From NCBI GenBank assembly GCA_934597725.1, contig CAKTSK010000006.1, positions 24,096 through 88,095 on the forward strand: a DNA stretch of 64,000 nt, in the 5' to 3' direction. Origin of the DNA: an uncultured Eubacteriales bacterium. Lineage in GTDB: Bacteria; Bacillota; Clostridia; Oscillospirales; Oscillospiraceae. Below are positions 10,119-18,907 of the stretch, in pieces. The notes under the pieces were generated by a model. The model made no database searches, was not told the origin of the DNA, and was given only the letters and a program-made list of their open reading frames with translations. The position numbers were made by a program, and so were the translations under genes. The stretch's first letter is position 1. Every line of letters starts with the position of its first letter.

Positions 10119-10147
10119 TTGACAGACCGGGAGAAAGTCCCTATAAT
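10119..10147 (+). promoter_or_regulatory. sigma-A-type promoter for greA-lysS
   Basis: Consensus TTGACA at 10119-10124 and TATAAT at 10142-10147, 17-bp spacer, about 100 bp before greA. Confidence 0.93.
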
Positions 10148-10247
10148 ACATAGGAATCTATTCTGGTTACTATTTTATAAATGTGTAGGTCGCGGTACCA
10201 ACGTTTTTCGTAAGAACCAATTCAAAATCGGAAGGTGTTATCAAACC

Positions 10248-10721
10248 ATGGCAAAGGAATACAGACTCAGCGCCGAGCGCCTGGAGGAACTCAAGCAGGA
10301 GCTCACATACCTCAAAACCGTGCGGGAAAAGGAAGTGGCGGAGCTGATCAAGGAAGCCCGCTCCTTCGGCGACCTGTCGGAAAACAGCGAGTATGACGAG
10401 GCAAAGAACGAGCAGGGGAAGCTCTATTCCCGGATCGCAGAGCTGGACGAGATCCTCTCCAACTATACCCTCATCGAGGAGCAGGAGACCCAGAAGGACA
10501 CGGTCCATGTGGGCAACAATGTCCTGGTGCGGGACCTGGAGTTTGACGAGACCGTGCAGTATCAGATCGTCGGCTCTCAGGAGGCCGACCCCATGAACGG
10601 CCGGATCTCGGAGGACTCTCCCTTCGGCCGGGCCCTGCTGGGCCGGAAGGCCGGGGAGAAGGTAGTGGTGGAAGCCCCTGCCGGCAGCATTCAGTATCAG
10701 ATCGTGGAGATCCAGAGATAA
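10248..10721 (+). CDS. greA: transcription elongation factor GreA
   Basis: Binds in the secondary channel of stalled RNA polymerase and stimulates transcript cleavage. Length 157 residues is standard. The N-terminal coiled coil contains the diagnostic loop ARSFGDLSENSEYDEAK (acidic tip residues D and E), and the C-terminal FKBP-like domain includes SPFGRALLGRKAGE. The ATG at 10248 follows GGAAGGTG and gives the standard N-terminus; the longer open frame upstream runs through the promoter and is excluded. The 20-bp gap to lysS indicates an operon. Confidence 0.97.
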   Translation: MAKEYRLSAERLEELKQELTYLKTVREKEVAELIKEARSFGDLSENSEYDEAKNEQGKLYSRIAELDEILSNYTLIEEQETQKDTVHVGNNVLVRDLEFDETVQYQIVGSQEADPMNGRISEDSPFGRALLGRKAGEKVVVEAPAGSIQYQIVEIQR

Positions 10722-10741
10722 AGAAAAAGGAGCGGCAGAAG

Positions 10742-12679
10742 ATGGCAGAGAAAAACAAGACGGAGATGCCCCAGGAACAGGAGCAGGACCTCTCTCAGGT
10801 CCTCCAGGTGCGCCGGGATAAGCTGGCCGCCCTCCAGGCCGAGGGGAAAGACCCCTTCCAGCAGACCAAGTTTGACGTGTCCGCCTGCACCCAGCAGATC
10901 CGGGACAACTTTGACCAGATGGAAGGCCAGACGGTCACCGTGGCCGGGCGGCTCATGTCCAAGCGGGGCATGGGCAAGGTGAGCTTCTGCGACCTGCAGG
11001 ACAAGACCGGCCGCATCCAGCTCTACGCCCGCCGGGACGAGATGGATGAGGAGATCTACAACGCATTCAAAAAGTATGACATCGGCGACCTGGTGGGCGT
11101 GGAAGGCGAGGTCTTCCGCACCCAGCGGGGGGAGATGAGTGTGCGGTGCAAGACCGTGACCCTCCTGTCCAAGTCTCTGCGGCCCCTGCCGGAGAAATTC
11201 CACGGCCTGCAGGACAAGGAGCTGCGCTATCGCCAGCGCTATGTGGACCTCATCGTGAACCCCGACAGCCGGAAGAATTTTGAGATCCGCAGCCGCTTCA
11301 TCAGCTACCTGCGCGCCTTCCTGGACGGCCGGGGCTATATGGAGGTGGAGACCCCGGTGCTCAACACCATCTCCGGCGGCGCGACGGCCCGGCCCTTCAT
11401 CACCCACCACAACACCCTCGACATCGACATGTACATGCGCATCGCCACCGAGCTGCACCTGAAGCGGCTGATCGTGGGCGGCCTGGAGCGGGTGTATGAG
11501 ATCGGCCGGATCTTCCGCAACGAGGGCATGGACACCAAGCACAACCCCGAGTTCACCACCGTGGAGCTTTATCAGGCCTATGCCGACTTCAACGACATGA
11601 TGGACCTGTTCGAGGACTTCCTCTCCTCGGCCGCCCAGAAGCTGCTGGGGACCTACGACGTCACCTGGCAGGGCGAGCAGATCAGCCTGGCCCCCGGCTG
11701 GCCCCGGCTGACCATGGCCCAGGCGGTCAACCAGTACCTGGGTGTGGACTTTATGACCATTGAGGACGATGCCGCCGCCGTGGCAGCGGCCAAGGCCGCC
11801 GGCATCGACATGGACGGCGTGGAGCCCACCTGGGGCAACGCCCTCTATGAATGCTTTGACCAGAAGGTGGAGGGAATGCTCATCCAGCCCACCTTCATCA
11901 CCATGCACCCGGTGGACGTGTCGCCGCTGGCCAAGCGCTCCGCCCAGGACCCCCGGCTCACCGAGCGGTTCGAGCTGTTCATCTGCCGCAGCGAGATGGG
12001 CAACGCCTTCTCCGAGCTCAACGACCCCATCGACCAGAAGGCCCGCTTCCAGAAGCAGGTGGAGCTGCGCGAGGGCGGCGACGAAGAGGCCGGCATGATG
12101 GACGAGGACTACATCAACGCCCTGGAGTACGGTCTGCCCCCCACGGGCGGCCTGGGCATCGGCATCGACCGGTGCGTGATGCTGCTCACCGGCGCCGACT
12201 CCATCCGGGACGTGATCCTCTTCCCCACCATGAAGCCCCTGGGCGAGGGCGCGAAGAAAGAGGAGAAGGCCGCGCCTGCTCCCGCGCTGGCAGCAGAGAA
12301 GATCGACTTCTCCAAAGTGGAGATCGAGCCTCTCTTTGCCGACATGGTGGACTTTGAGACCTTTGCCAAGTCGGACTATCGCGCCGTCAAGGTGAAGGCC
12401 TGCGAGGCGGTGAAGAAGAGCAAGAAGCTGCTCAAGTTCGTTCTGGATGACGGAACAGGGGAGGACCGGGTCATCCTCAGCGGCATCCACGACTACTATG
12501 AGCCGGAGAAGCTGGTGGGCAAGACCTGCATTGCCATCACCAACCTGCCCCCCCGCAAGATGATGGGCATCGACTCCTGCGGGATGCTGATTTCTGCCGT
12601 TCACCACGAGGAAGGGGAGGAGCGCCTCCACCTGCTCATGGTGGACCCCCACATCCCCGCCGGCGCAAAGCTGTATTAA
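10742..12679 (+). CDS. lysS: lysyl-tRNA synthetase, class II, with C-terminal tRNA-binding domain
   Basis: Charges tRNA-Lys. Residues about 15-150 form the anticodon-binding OB domain. The class II core follows with motif 1 around IRSRFISYLRAFLDGRGYMEVETPVL, motif 2 RIFRNEGMDTKHNPEFT and motif 3 GLGIGIDRCVML near residue 475. The protein is 645 residues, about 140 more than usual. After an Ala/Glu/Lys-rich linker it has a second OB-fold of the Trbp111/EMAP type (KVKACEAVKKSKKLLKF to NLPPRKMMGI), the domain seen at the end of MetRS. This appendage presumably raises tRNA affinity. I recall similar fusions in some clostridia. Confidence 0.96.
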   Translation: MAEKNKTEMPQEQEQDLSQVLQVRRDKLAALQAEGKDPFQQTKFDVSACTQQIRDNFDQMEGQTVTVAGRLMSKRGMGKVSFCDLQDKTGRIQLYARRDEMDEEIYNAFKKYDIGDLVGVEGEVFRTQRGEMSVRCKTVTLLSKSLRPLPEKFHGLQDKELRYRQRYVDLIVNPDSRKNFEIRSRFISYLRAFLDGRGYMEVETPVLNTISGGATARPFITHHNTLDIDMYMRIATELHLKRLIVGGLERVYEIGRIFRNEGMDTKHNPEFTTVELYQAYADFNDMMDLFEDFLSSAAQKLLGTYDVTWQGEQISLAPGWPRLTMAQAVNQYLGVDFMTIEDDAAAVAAAKAAGIDMDGVEPTWGNALYECFDQKVEGMLIQPTFITMHPVDVSPLAKRSAQDPRLTERFELFICRSEMGNAFSELNDPIDQKARFQKQVELREGGDEEAGMMDEDYINALEYGLPPTGGLGIGIDRCVMLLTGADSIRDVILFPTMKPLGEGAKKEEKAAPAPALAAEKIDFSKVEIEPLFADMVDFETFAKSDYRAVKVKACEAVKKSKKLLKFVLDDGTGEDRVILSGIHDYYEPEKLVGKTCIAITNLPPRKMMGIDSCGMLISAVHHEEGEERLHLLMVDPHIPAGAKLY

Positions 12680-12691
12680 GAAACGGAACCA

Positions 12692-12730
12692 ACAGGGTGC
12701 TGCCCGGAAGGACAGCACCCTGTTTAATTT
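12692..12730 (+). terminator. intrinsic terminator after lysS
   Basis: Eleven-bp stem (12692-12702 with 12713-12723) followed by TTTAATTT. Confidence 0.88.
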
Positions 12731-12809
12731 GTAGCTGTTCTTCCGGTGGGGAGAAGTTCTTTTTATATATAAGGTATAAAATCCTGTCCGGGGGAGAAAA
12801 ACCGTTGAC

Positions 12810-12838
12810 TTGAATACCCCAGAGGGATATGCTATACT
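12810..12838 (+). promoter_or_regulatory. promoter for the methyltransferase-dprA-topA-trmFO unit
   Basis: TTGAAT at 12810-12815 and TATACT at 12833-12838, 17-bp spacer. The start point near 12845 leaves a 215-nt leader. Confidence 0.75.
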
Positions 12839-12844
12839 TGTTTT

Positions 12845-13060
12845 TATCAGAATCCACAGAAGCATCTGCGGATTTTTCCGCAAAAAGGGCGTTTTTTCCC
12901 CTCTCGCGCGCCCGCCGTGCTGCGGCGGCCGGGCAGAGGCGGGGGACCCGCGCCCTGTTTTCCCCTTGCAATGAGACAGAAACCTGCGGCCTGAGCCGGG
13001 GGTTTCTGGGACGATCCGCCCCTGCGCGCCGGCCAGTCCGGCAGGGGCGTGGGAGGGACC
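12845..13060 (+). other. long structured 5' leader of the RNA methyltransferase gene
   Basis: No credible ORF. It contains several stems: CAGAAACC (12977-12984) with GGTTTCTG (13001-13008), and CGCCCCTGC (13017-13025) with GCAGGGGCG (13041-13049), the latter ending two bases before the ribosome binding site. I recognise no riboswitch or T-box consensus in it. A regulatory role is possible but unproven. Confidence 0.4.
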
Positions 13061-13867
13061 ATGGAAACCATTACAAGCAGAACCAATGCCCTCATCACCC
13101 GCATCCGTAAGCTGACGGCGGACCGGAAATTCCGCCGCAAGGAAGGGGTGATGGTGTGTGAGGGCCCCAAAATGCTGGCGGAAGCCCTGGCCTGGGGGGC
13201 TGCGATCGAGACCGTCCTGTGGCAGGAGGGCGCACAGGGAGACCCTTCCCTTGCTCCTTCGGTGCGGCAGGCGGCGGTCCCGGCGGACCTGCTGCGGTCG
13301 GTGGCCCCCACCCAGACGCCGCAGCAGGTCCTCTTTCTCTGTGCCCTGCCGGCCCACACCCTGCCGGAGGCCCTCTCCGGGACCCGCTATCTGGTCCTGG
13401 ACGGCTTACAGGACCCGGGCAATGTGGGGACCTTGTGGCGCACGGCAGATGCCTTTGGCGCAGATGGGCTGATCCTGCTGCCCGGCTGTGCCGACCCCTG
13501 GAACCCCAAGACCCTGCGGGCCACCATGGGGGCCTGCTTCCGCCTGCCGGTGTGGGAGGGGACCCTGGAGGCCCTGCTGCCCCTGCTGGACCAGGCGTCG
13601 CTGCCCCTGTATGCCACGGCGCTGCGGGAGGACACCGCAGACATCCGGGACCTCTCTCTGGACCGGGCCGCCGTGGCCATTGGCAGCGAGGGGCGCGGCG
13701 TGTCTGCGGCGGTGCTGGCCGCCAGCGCAAAGACCCTCAAGATCCCGATGACCCCCCGCTGTGAATCCCTCAACGCGGCGGCTGCCGGCGCAGTGGTGCT
13801 GTGGCAGATGGGATTCGGCCATCCGGCCGGCGGGCAAGACGGAGAGAAGACAAAGGAGGGCTTGTGA
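13061..13867 (+). CDS. TrmH/SpoU-family RNA 2'-O-ribose methyltransferase
   Basis: SAM-dependent methyltransferase of 268 residues. The N-terminal substrate-binding domain (RKEGVMVCEGPKML) is followed by the SPOUT knot domain with motif 1 DPGNVGTLWRTADAFG near residue 117, motif 2 AIGSEGRGVS near 207 and motif 3 CESLNAAAAGAVVLW near 230. Together these define the SpoU class, which methylates 23S rRNA or tRNA riboses; the exact target is not decidable. I use the ATG at 13061 behind GGAGG. The stop overlaps the dprA start as TGATG, so the two are translationally coupled. Confidence 0.92.
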   Translation: METITSRTNALITRIRKLTADRKFRRKEGVMVCEGPKMLAEALAWGAAIETVLWQEGAQGDPSLAPSVRQAAVPADLLRSVAPTQTPQQVLFLCALPAHTLPEALSGTRYLVLDGLQDPGNVGTLWRTADAFGADGLILLPGCADPWNPKTLRATMGACFRLPVWEGTLEALLPLLDQASLPLYATALREDTADIRDLSLDRAAVAIGSEGRGVSAAVLAASAKTLKIPMTPRCESLNAAAAGAVVLWQMGFGHPAGGQDGEKTKEGL

Positions 13868-15117
13868 TGAGCAGCCTGCGTCACTGGATATGGCTGAGCA
13901 CCCGGGGACCGTCCCCGGGAATGTATGCCGCCCGGCTCCTGGACCACTTCGGCACCCCGGAGCGGGCCTATTACGCGGCGTCGGAGGAGTATGACGCCCT
14001 GACCGATCTGCCGCCCAAGCTCCGGCAGACCCTGGCGGACAAGGATCTGTCCGAAGCGGACGCCATCCTGGCCTGTTGTGAGCAGAAGAACATTTCGGTG
14101 CTGACCTGTCAGGATGCCGCCTATCCCCAGCGGCTGGCCCAGTTGGACACCGCGCCCTGCGTGCTGTATGTGCGGGGGAAGCTGCCCCAGATCGACCAGG
14201 AGGCCGCCGTGGCCATCGTGGGCGCCCGGGAAGCCAGCCCCTATGGGGTGATGGCCGCCCGCCGGATGGGCCTGGACTTAGCCCGGCAGGGGGCGCTGGT
14301 GATCAGCGGCAGCGCCCGGGGCGTGGACGCCGCCGCCCTGCAAGGGGCGCTGCGCGGCGGCGGGAAGGTGATCTCGGTGCTGGGCAACGGCATCGACGTG
14401 GTCTATCCCGCCATACACCGGGACCTGTATGAGGACGTGGCCGCTGCCGGGGCGCTGGTCAGCGAATACCAGCCCGGCACCCCGCCCAACGGCCCCCATT
14501 TTCCGGTGCGAAACCGCCTCATCGCCGGCTTGAGCCTGGGGGTGCTGGTGGTGGAAGGGAAGACCACCAGCGGCTCTCTCATCACCGCCCGCTGGGCGCT
14601 GGACCAGGGCCGGGATGTGTTTGCCATCCCCGGCGGCATCGACGCGCCTCTGAGCCAGGGTCCCAACAGCCTGATCCGGCGGGGAGAGGCCAAGCTGGTC
14701 CAGGATGCCTGGGACATTGTCGAGGAATATCAGGACCTGTATCCAGACAAACTGCGGCCGCGGAACCCCTTGCCCGACCGGACCACCCAGGCCCGGCTGG
14801 GGACCATCCTGCCGCCGCCCGCGAAGCCATCGCCCCGGCAGCAGGAGGAGAGGGACGAGACACCGCCGCAGGAAGAGAGGCCGGCCCGCCGGGTGATCGA
14901 CCTGAGCCAGGAGCCGGAGTCCCTCACCGACGACCAGGCGGCCCTGCTGCGGGCTCTGGGCGACGGACAGCCCTGCTCGGCAGATGACTTGGTGGAGCGG
15001 ACGGAGATCCCCGCCCGGCGGGTCCTGTCTGCCCTGACCCTGCTGCAGGTGCGGCAGATGGTGTCTGAGGAGAACCGGCGCTTTACCGCGCTGGTGGAAT
15101 TAAAGGAGAACAACTGA
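13867..15117 (+). CDS. dprA: DNA-processing protein DprA
   Basis: Loads RecA on incoming single-stranded DNA during transformation and protects it. The 416-residue protein has an N-terminal helix-hairpin-like domain and the Rossmann-like DprA core (AIVGAREASPYG near residue 117, SGSARGVDAAAL, then GNGIDVVYP and FPVRNRLIAGLS, ending DVFAIPG near 255). A winged-helix domain follows after a Pro/Glu-rich linker at about 350-410. The start overlaps the preceding stop and has AAAGGAGG upstream. The dprA-topA-trmFO order is the common Firmicutes arrangement. Confidence 0.95.
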   Translation: MSSLRHWIWLSTRGPSPGMYAARLLDHFGTPERAYYAASEEYDALTDLPPKLRQTLADKDLSEADAILACCEQKNISVLTCQDAAYPQRLAQLDTAPCVLYVRGKLPQIDQEAAVAIVGAREASPYGVMAARRMGLDLARQGALVISGSARGVDAAALQGALRGGGKVISVLGNGIDVVYPAIHRDLYEDVAAAGALVSEYQPGTPPNGPHFPVRNRLIAGLSLGVLVVEGKTTSGSLITARWALDQGRDVFAIPGGIDAPLSQGPNSLIRRGEAKLVQDAWDIVEEYQDLYPDKLRPRNPLPDRTTQARLGTILPPPAKPSPRQQEERDETPPQEERPARRVIDLSQEPESLTDDQAALLRALGDGQPCSADDLVERTEIPARRVLSALTLLQVRQMVSEENRRFTALVELKENN

Positions 15118-15191
15118 ACCGCTCCCTGGGGAGCGTGACCATAGAGGCTCTGTCTGTGCAGACAGGAGGGCCAAGATTCGGAGGAAATTGC

Positions 15192-17588
15192 GTGGCGAAA
15201 TCAAATTTAGTTATTGTTGAGTCACCGGCCAAGGCAAAAACCATTGGGAAGTATTTGGGGCCAGACTATCAGGTGCTGGCCTCCATGGGCCATGTCCGGG
15301 ATCTGCCCAAGAGCAAGATGGGGGTGGACCTGGACCTGGACAACGACCAGTTTGAACCCCACTACCAGCCCATCAAGGGCAAGGAGGAGACCATTGCCCA
15401 GCTGCAGGACGCGGCGGACCACAGCCAGAAAGTGTACCTGGCCACCGACCCGGACCGGGAAGGCGAGGCCATCTCCTGGCATCTGAAGGAGCTGCTGGAC
15501 CTGTCTGACGAGAAAGCCAGCCGGGTGACGTTTAATGAGATCACCAAAAAAGTGGTGACGGAGAGCATTGCCGCTCCCCGGGAGATCGACCAGAATCTGG
15601 TGGACGCCCAGCAGGCCCGCCGGATTTTGGACCGGATCGTGGGGTATGAGCTCTCCCCCCTGCTGTGGAAGAAGATCCGCCGGGGCCTGTCTGCCGGACG
15701 GGTGCAGTCGGTGGCCACCCGGCTGGTGGCCGAGCGAGAAGAAGAGATCCGGGCCTTTGTCCCCCAGGAGTATTGGACGCTGGAAGTTTTTCTGAACCGG
15801 ATCGCCCCCAACCAGGGCAGCTTCCGCACCCAGTTCTATGGCCGGGAGAAAAAGATGGAGCTGACCTCCCGGGAGCAGGTGGACGAGGTCCTGGCGGCCA
15901 TTGAGCACGCCCCCTTCGTGGTGAGCAACATCAAGCGCCAGGACAAGAATCGTTCCCCGGCGCCCCCCTTCATCACCAGTACCCTCCAGCAGGAGGCTTC
16001 CCGGAAGCTGAACATGAGCCCCCGGCGGACCATGTCCATCGCCCAGCAGCTCTATGAAGGGGTGGACATCCAGGGAGAGGGGACCGTGGGTCTCATCACC
16101 TACATGAGAACCGACTCCCTGCGTCTGTCCGACGAGGCCGTGGCTGCGGCCCGCTCCTTTGCCGGCGCCCGGTATGGCCAGGAGTATCTCCCGCCGGCCC
16201 CCCGGCAGTTCAAGACCAAGGCAGGGGCCCAGGATGCCCACGAGGCCATCCGCCCCTCCAACGTGACGCTGACGCCGGAGAGCATCAAAAAAGATCTGAC
16301 GACGGAGCAGTTCCGCCTGTATAAGCTCATCTGGAGCCGCTTCCTGGCCAGCCAGATGGCCACGGCGGTCTATGACAGCCTGGGCATCGAGGTCACCAGC
16401 GCCGGCTATGTGTTCAAAGCCAGCCGGTCGGAGGTGAAGTTCCCCGGCTTCCTGGCCGTCTATGAGGAGGGCCGGGACGACGACGGGGAAGAGGTCCAGA
16501 CCCGCCTGCCCAACCTGCAGGAGGGAGAGACCCTGACCAAGGGCGAGACCAAGCCGGAGCAGAAGTTTACCCAGCCCCCCACCCGCTACACCGAGGCCAC
16601 TCTCATCCGGGCGTTGGAAGAGAAGGGGATCGGCCGGCCCTCCACCTATGCCCCCACCATCACCACCATCATGAACCGGGAGTATGTGGTCAAGGACGGC
16701 AAATATCTCCACACCACGCCTCTGGGCGAGGTGGTCACGGGCCTCATGAAGGACAAGTTCCACGACATCGTGGACTATGACTTCACCGCCGACATGGAGG
16801 GCCGCCTGGACAAAGTGGAGCACGGGGAGGAGAACTGGAAGAACGTCCTGCGGGACTTCTACGGGGATTTCCACCAGGAGCTGCTCCAGGCGGAAAAGGA
16901 CCTGGACGGCACCCGGATCAAGGTGCCCGACGAGGTCTCTGACGAGGTCTGCGACCTGTGCGGCCGGCAGATGGTGGTCAAGTCCGGGCGGTTCGGGCGC
17001 TTTTTGGCCTGCCCCGGCTTCCCGGAGTGTACCTTCACCAAGCCGCTGGTCATCGAGATGCCGGGCAAGTGCCCCAAGTGCGGCAGCCGTCTGCTGAAAA
17101 AAACCTCCCGCAACGGCTACACCTACTATGGCTGTGAGCGCAACGGCGACAAGCTGGGCCGGGCCTGTGACTTTATGACCTGGGACGTGCCGGTGAAGGA
17201 CAACTGCCCCGAGTGCGGCTGGACCATGTTCAAAAAATCTGGCCGGGGCTTCAAGAAGCCCTTCTGCATCAATGAATCCTGCCCGGCCTTCGTCCCCGAA
17301 GAAAAGCGCGGCGGCTACCGCAAAAAGAAAACGGAGACCGCAGAGACCGCTGCCGCACCAGAGCAGGACAAGCCCGCAGAGGGGGAGGAGAAGGCCCCCG
17401 CCAAAAAGACGGCGGCCAAAAAGACCACCACCAAAAAGGCGGCGGAGAAAAAGACCACCACCAAGAAAACAACGGCGAAAAAGACCACGGCCAAGAAAGC
17501 GGCGGAGGACAAGCCCGCCGCCAAAAAGACCGCAGCAAAAAAAGCGGCGGAGCCCGCCGCAGACCAGACGGAGGAGAACCATGACTGA
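15192..17588 (+). CDS. topA: DNA topoisomerase I
   Basis: Relaxes negative supercoils (type IA). The 798-residue protein has the Toprim start LVIVESPAKAKTIGKYLG, the DPDREGEAIS acidic motif near residue 95, and the catalytic tyrosine in GLITYMRTDS near 303. Three C-terminal four-cysteine zinc fingers follow (from CDLCG, CPKCG and CPECG, residues about 585-710). The last 70 residues are a low-complexity Lys/Ala/Thr tail built on repeats of AAKK and TTKK, like a histone H1 tail, presumably for DNA binding. GTG start behind GGAGG. It overlaps trmFO by eight bases. Confidence 0.97.
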   Translation: MAKSNLVIVESPAKAKTIGKYLGPDYQVLASMGHVRDLPKSKMGVDLDLDNDQFEPHYQPIKGKEETIAQLQDAADHSQKVYLATDPDREGEAISWHLKELLDLSDEKASRVTFNEITKKVVTESIAAPREIDQNLVDAQQARRILDRIVGYELSPLLWKKIRRGLSAGRVQSVATRLVAEREEEIRAFVPQEYWTLEVFLNRIAPNQGSFRTQFYGREKKMELTSREQVDEVLAAIEHAPFVVSNIKRQDKNRSPAPPFITSTLQQEASRKLNMSPRRTMSIAQQLYEGVDIQGEGTVGLITYMRTDSLRLSDEAVAAARSFAGARYGQEYLPPAPRQFKTKAGAQDAHEAIRPSNVTLTPESIKKDLTTEQFRLYKLIWSRFLASQMATAVYDSLGIEVTSAGYVFKASRSEVKFPGFLAVYEEGRDDDGEEVQTRLPNLQEGETLTKGETKPEQKFTQPPTRYTEATLIRALEEKGIGRPSTYAPTITTIMNREYVVKDGKYLHTTPLGEVVTGLMKDKFHDIVDYDFTADMEGRLDKVEHGEENWKNVLRDFYGDFHQELLQAEKDLDGTRIKVPDEVSDEVCDLCGRQMVVKSGRFGRFLACPGFPECTFTKPLVIEMPGKCPKCGSRLLKKTSRNGYTYYGCERNGDKLGRACDFMTWDVPVKDNCPECGWTMFKKSGRGFKKPFCINESCPAFVPEEKRGGYRKKKTETAETAAAPEQDKPAEGEEKAPAKKTAAKKTTTKKAAEKKTTTKKTTAKKTTAKKAAEDKPAAKKTAAKKAAEPAADQTEENHD

Positions 17589-18888
17589 GACCGTCACCGT
17601 CATCGGCGCGGGCCTGGCCGGCTGTGAAGCGGCCTGGCAGCTGGCCCGGCAGGGCATTCCGGTGATCCTGCGGGAAATGAAGCCCGAAAAAAAGACCCCG
17701 GCCCATCACAGCGACCAGTTTGGGGAGCTGGTGTGTTCCAATTCCCTGCGCTCTGACCAGCTGGAAAACGCCGTGGGACTGCTCAAAGAGGAGCTGCGGC
17801 GGCTGGACTCCCTCATCCTGCGCTGTGCAGACCAGCACCGGGTGGCCGCCGGCGGGGCCTTGGCCGTAGACCGGCAGGCCTTTTCCCGGTCCATTACCGA
17901 GGCCGTTCGCGCCCATCCGCTCATTACCGTGGTGGAGGGCGAGGTCACCGCGCTGCCTGAGCAGGGGCAGGTGATCGTAGCCACCGGCCCCCTGACAGCG
18001 GATGCCCTGGCGGAGGACATCGTGAAAACCTTTCCCCAGGGCGACCAGCTGCACTTTTATGACGCGGCAGCGCCGCTGGTGACCTTTGAGAGCGTAGACA
18101 TGGACCACGCCTGGTTTGCCTCCCGCTACGACAAGGGAACGCCGGATTATATCAACTGTGCCCTGAGCCAGGAGGAGTATCTCGCCTTCTGGAAGGCGCT
18201 GTGTGAGGCCAAGGAGGCCCCCGTCCACGGCTTTGAGGACAAGCAGGTCTTTGAGGGCTGTATGCCCGTGGAGGTCATGGCCCGGCGGGGGGAACAGACC
18301 CTCTGCTACGGCCCCCTGAAACCCCGGGGCCTGCGGGACCCCAAGACGGGGAAGGAGCCGTTTGCGGTGGTCCAGCTGCGGCGGGACAACGCCGACGGCA
18401 CCATCTATAATCTGGTGGGCTTCCAGACCCACCTGACCTGGCCGGAGCAGAAGCGGGTCTTTTCCATGATCCCCGCTCTGCGGCAGGCGGAGTTTGTCCG
18501 CTATGGGGTCATGCACCGCAACACCTATCTGGACTCGCCCCGGCTGCTGGACCGGTACTACCGGGTGCGGACCGAACCGCGGCTGGTCTTTGCCGGCCAG
18601 ATCACCGGCGTGGAGGGCTATGTGGAGTCCACTGCCTCCGGCTGTCTGGCGGCTCTGGAACTGGCCCGGCGGCTGCAGGGAAAGCCGCCCATCGACTTTC
18701 CCCAGGAGACGGCCATCGGCGCGCTGGCGCTGTATGTGAGCAATGAGACGGTGGAACACTTCCAACCGATGAACATTAACTTCGGCATCCTGCCGCCTCT
18801 GGGCTATCGGGTGAAGGGAAAGCGGAACAAGAACGCCGCCTTGTCTCAGCGCGCGCTGGAGATCCTGGCGGAGCTGGAACACGGATAA
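17581..18888 (+). CDS. trmFO: methylenetetrahydrofolate-tRNA-(uracil-5-)-methyltransferase TrmFO
   Basis: FAD- and folate-dependent enzyme that makes m5U54 in the tRNA T-loop. The 435-residue length is typical. The N-terminal dinucleotide-binding motif is VIGAGLAGCEAAWQLA; other TrmFO patterns are the SNSLRS-like VCSNSLRSDQL, the conserved EGCMPVEVMARRG and the C-terminal GYVESTASG and NINFGILPPL. The ATG lies in the last codons of topA behind GGAGGA, indicating coupled translation. It ends the dprA-topA-trmFO group. Confidence 0.96.
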   Translation: MTETVTVIGAGLAGCEAAWQLARQGIPVILREMKPEKKTPAHHSDQFGELVCSNSLRSDQLENAVGLLKEELRRLDSLILRCADQHRVAAGGALAVDRQAFSRSITEAVRAHPLITVVEGEVTALPEQGQVIVATGPLTADALAEDIVKTFPQGDQLHFYDAAAPLVTFESVDMDHAWFASRYDKGTPDYINCALSQEEYLAFWKALCEAKEAPVHGFEDKQVFEGCMPVEVMARRGEQTLCYGPLKPRGLRDPKTGKEPFAVVQLRRDNADGTIYNLVGFQTHLTWPEQKRVFSMIPALRQAEFVRYGVMHRNTYLDSPRLLDRYYRVRTEPRLVFAGQITGVEGYVESTASGCLAALELARRLQGKPPIDFPQETAIGALALYVSNETVEHFQPMNINFGILPPLGYRVKGKRNKNAALSQRALEILAELEHG

Positions 18889-18907
18889 CGAGAAAGAAGG
18901 CGGATCG

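Noticed and set aside
12930..12965. Sequence GGGGGACCCGCG in the methyltransferase leader resembling a T-box
   Set aside because: Lacks the GGTGGNACCGCG core, stem I elements and a matching terminator.
10697..13357. 886-codon open frame antisense to lysS and beyond
   Set aside because: Crosses a terminator, a promoter and two genes on the other strand; no recognisable domain.
15222..17657. 811-codon open frame antisense to topA
   Set aside because: Low-complexity Gly/Leu/His-rich translation typical of the reverse strand of GC-rich genes; topA is unmistakable on the plus strand.
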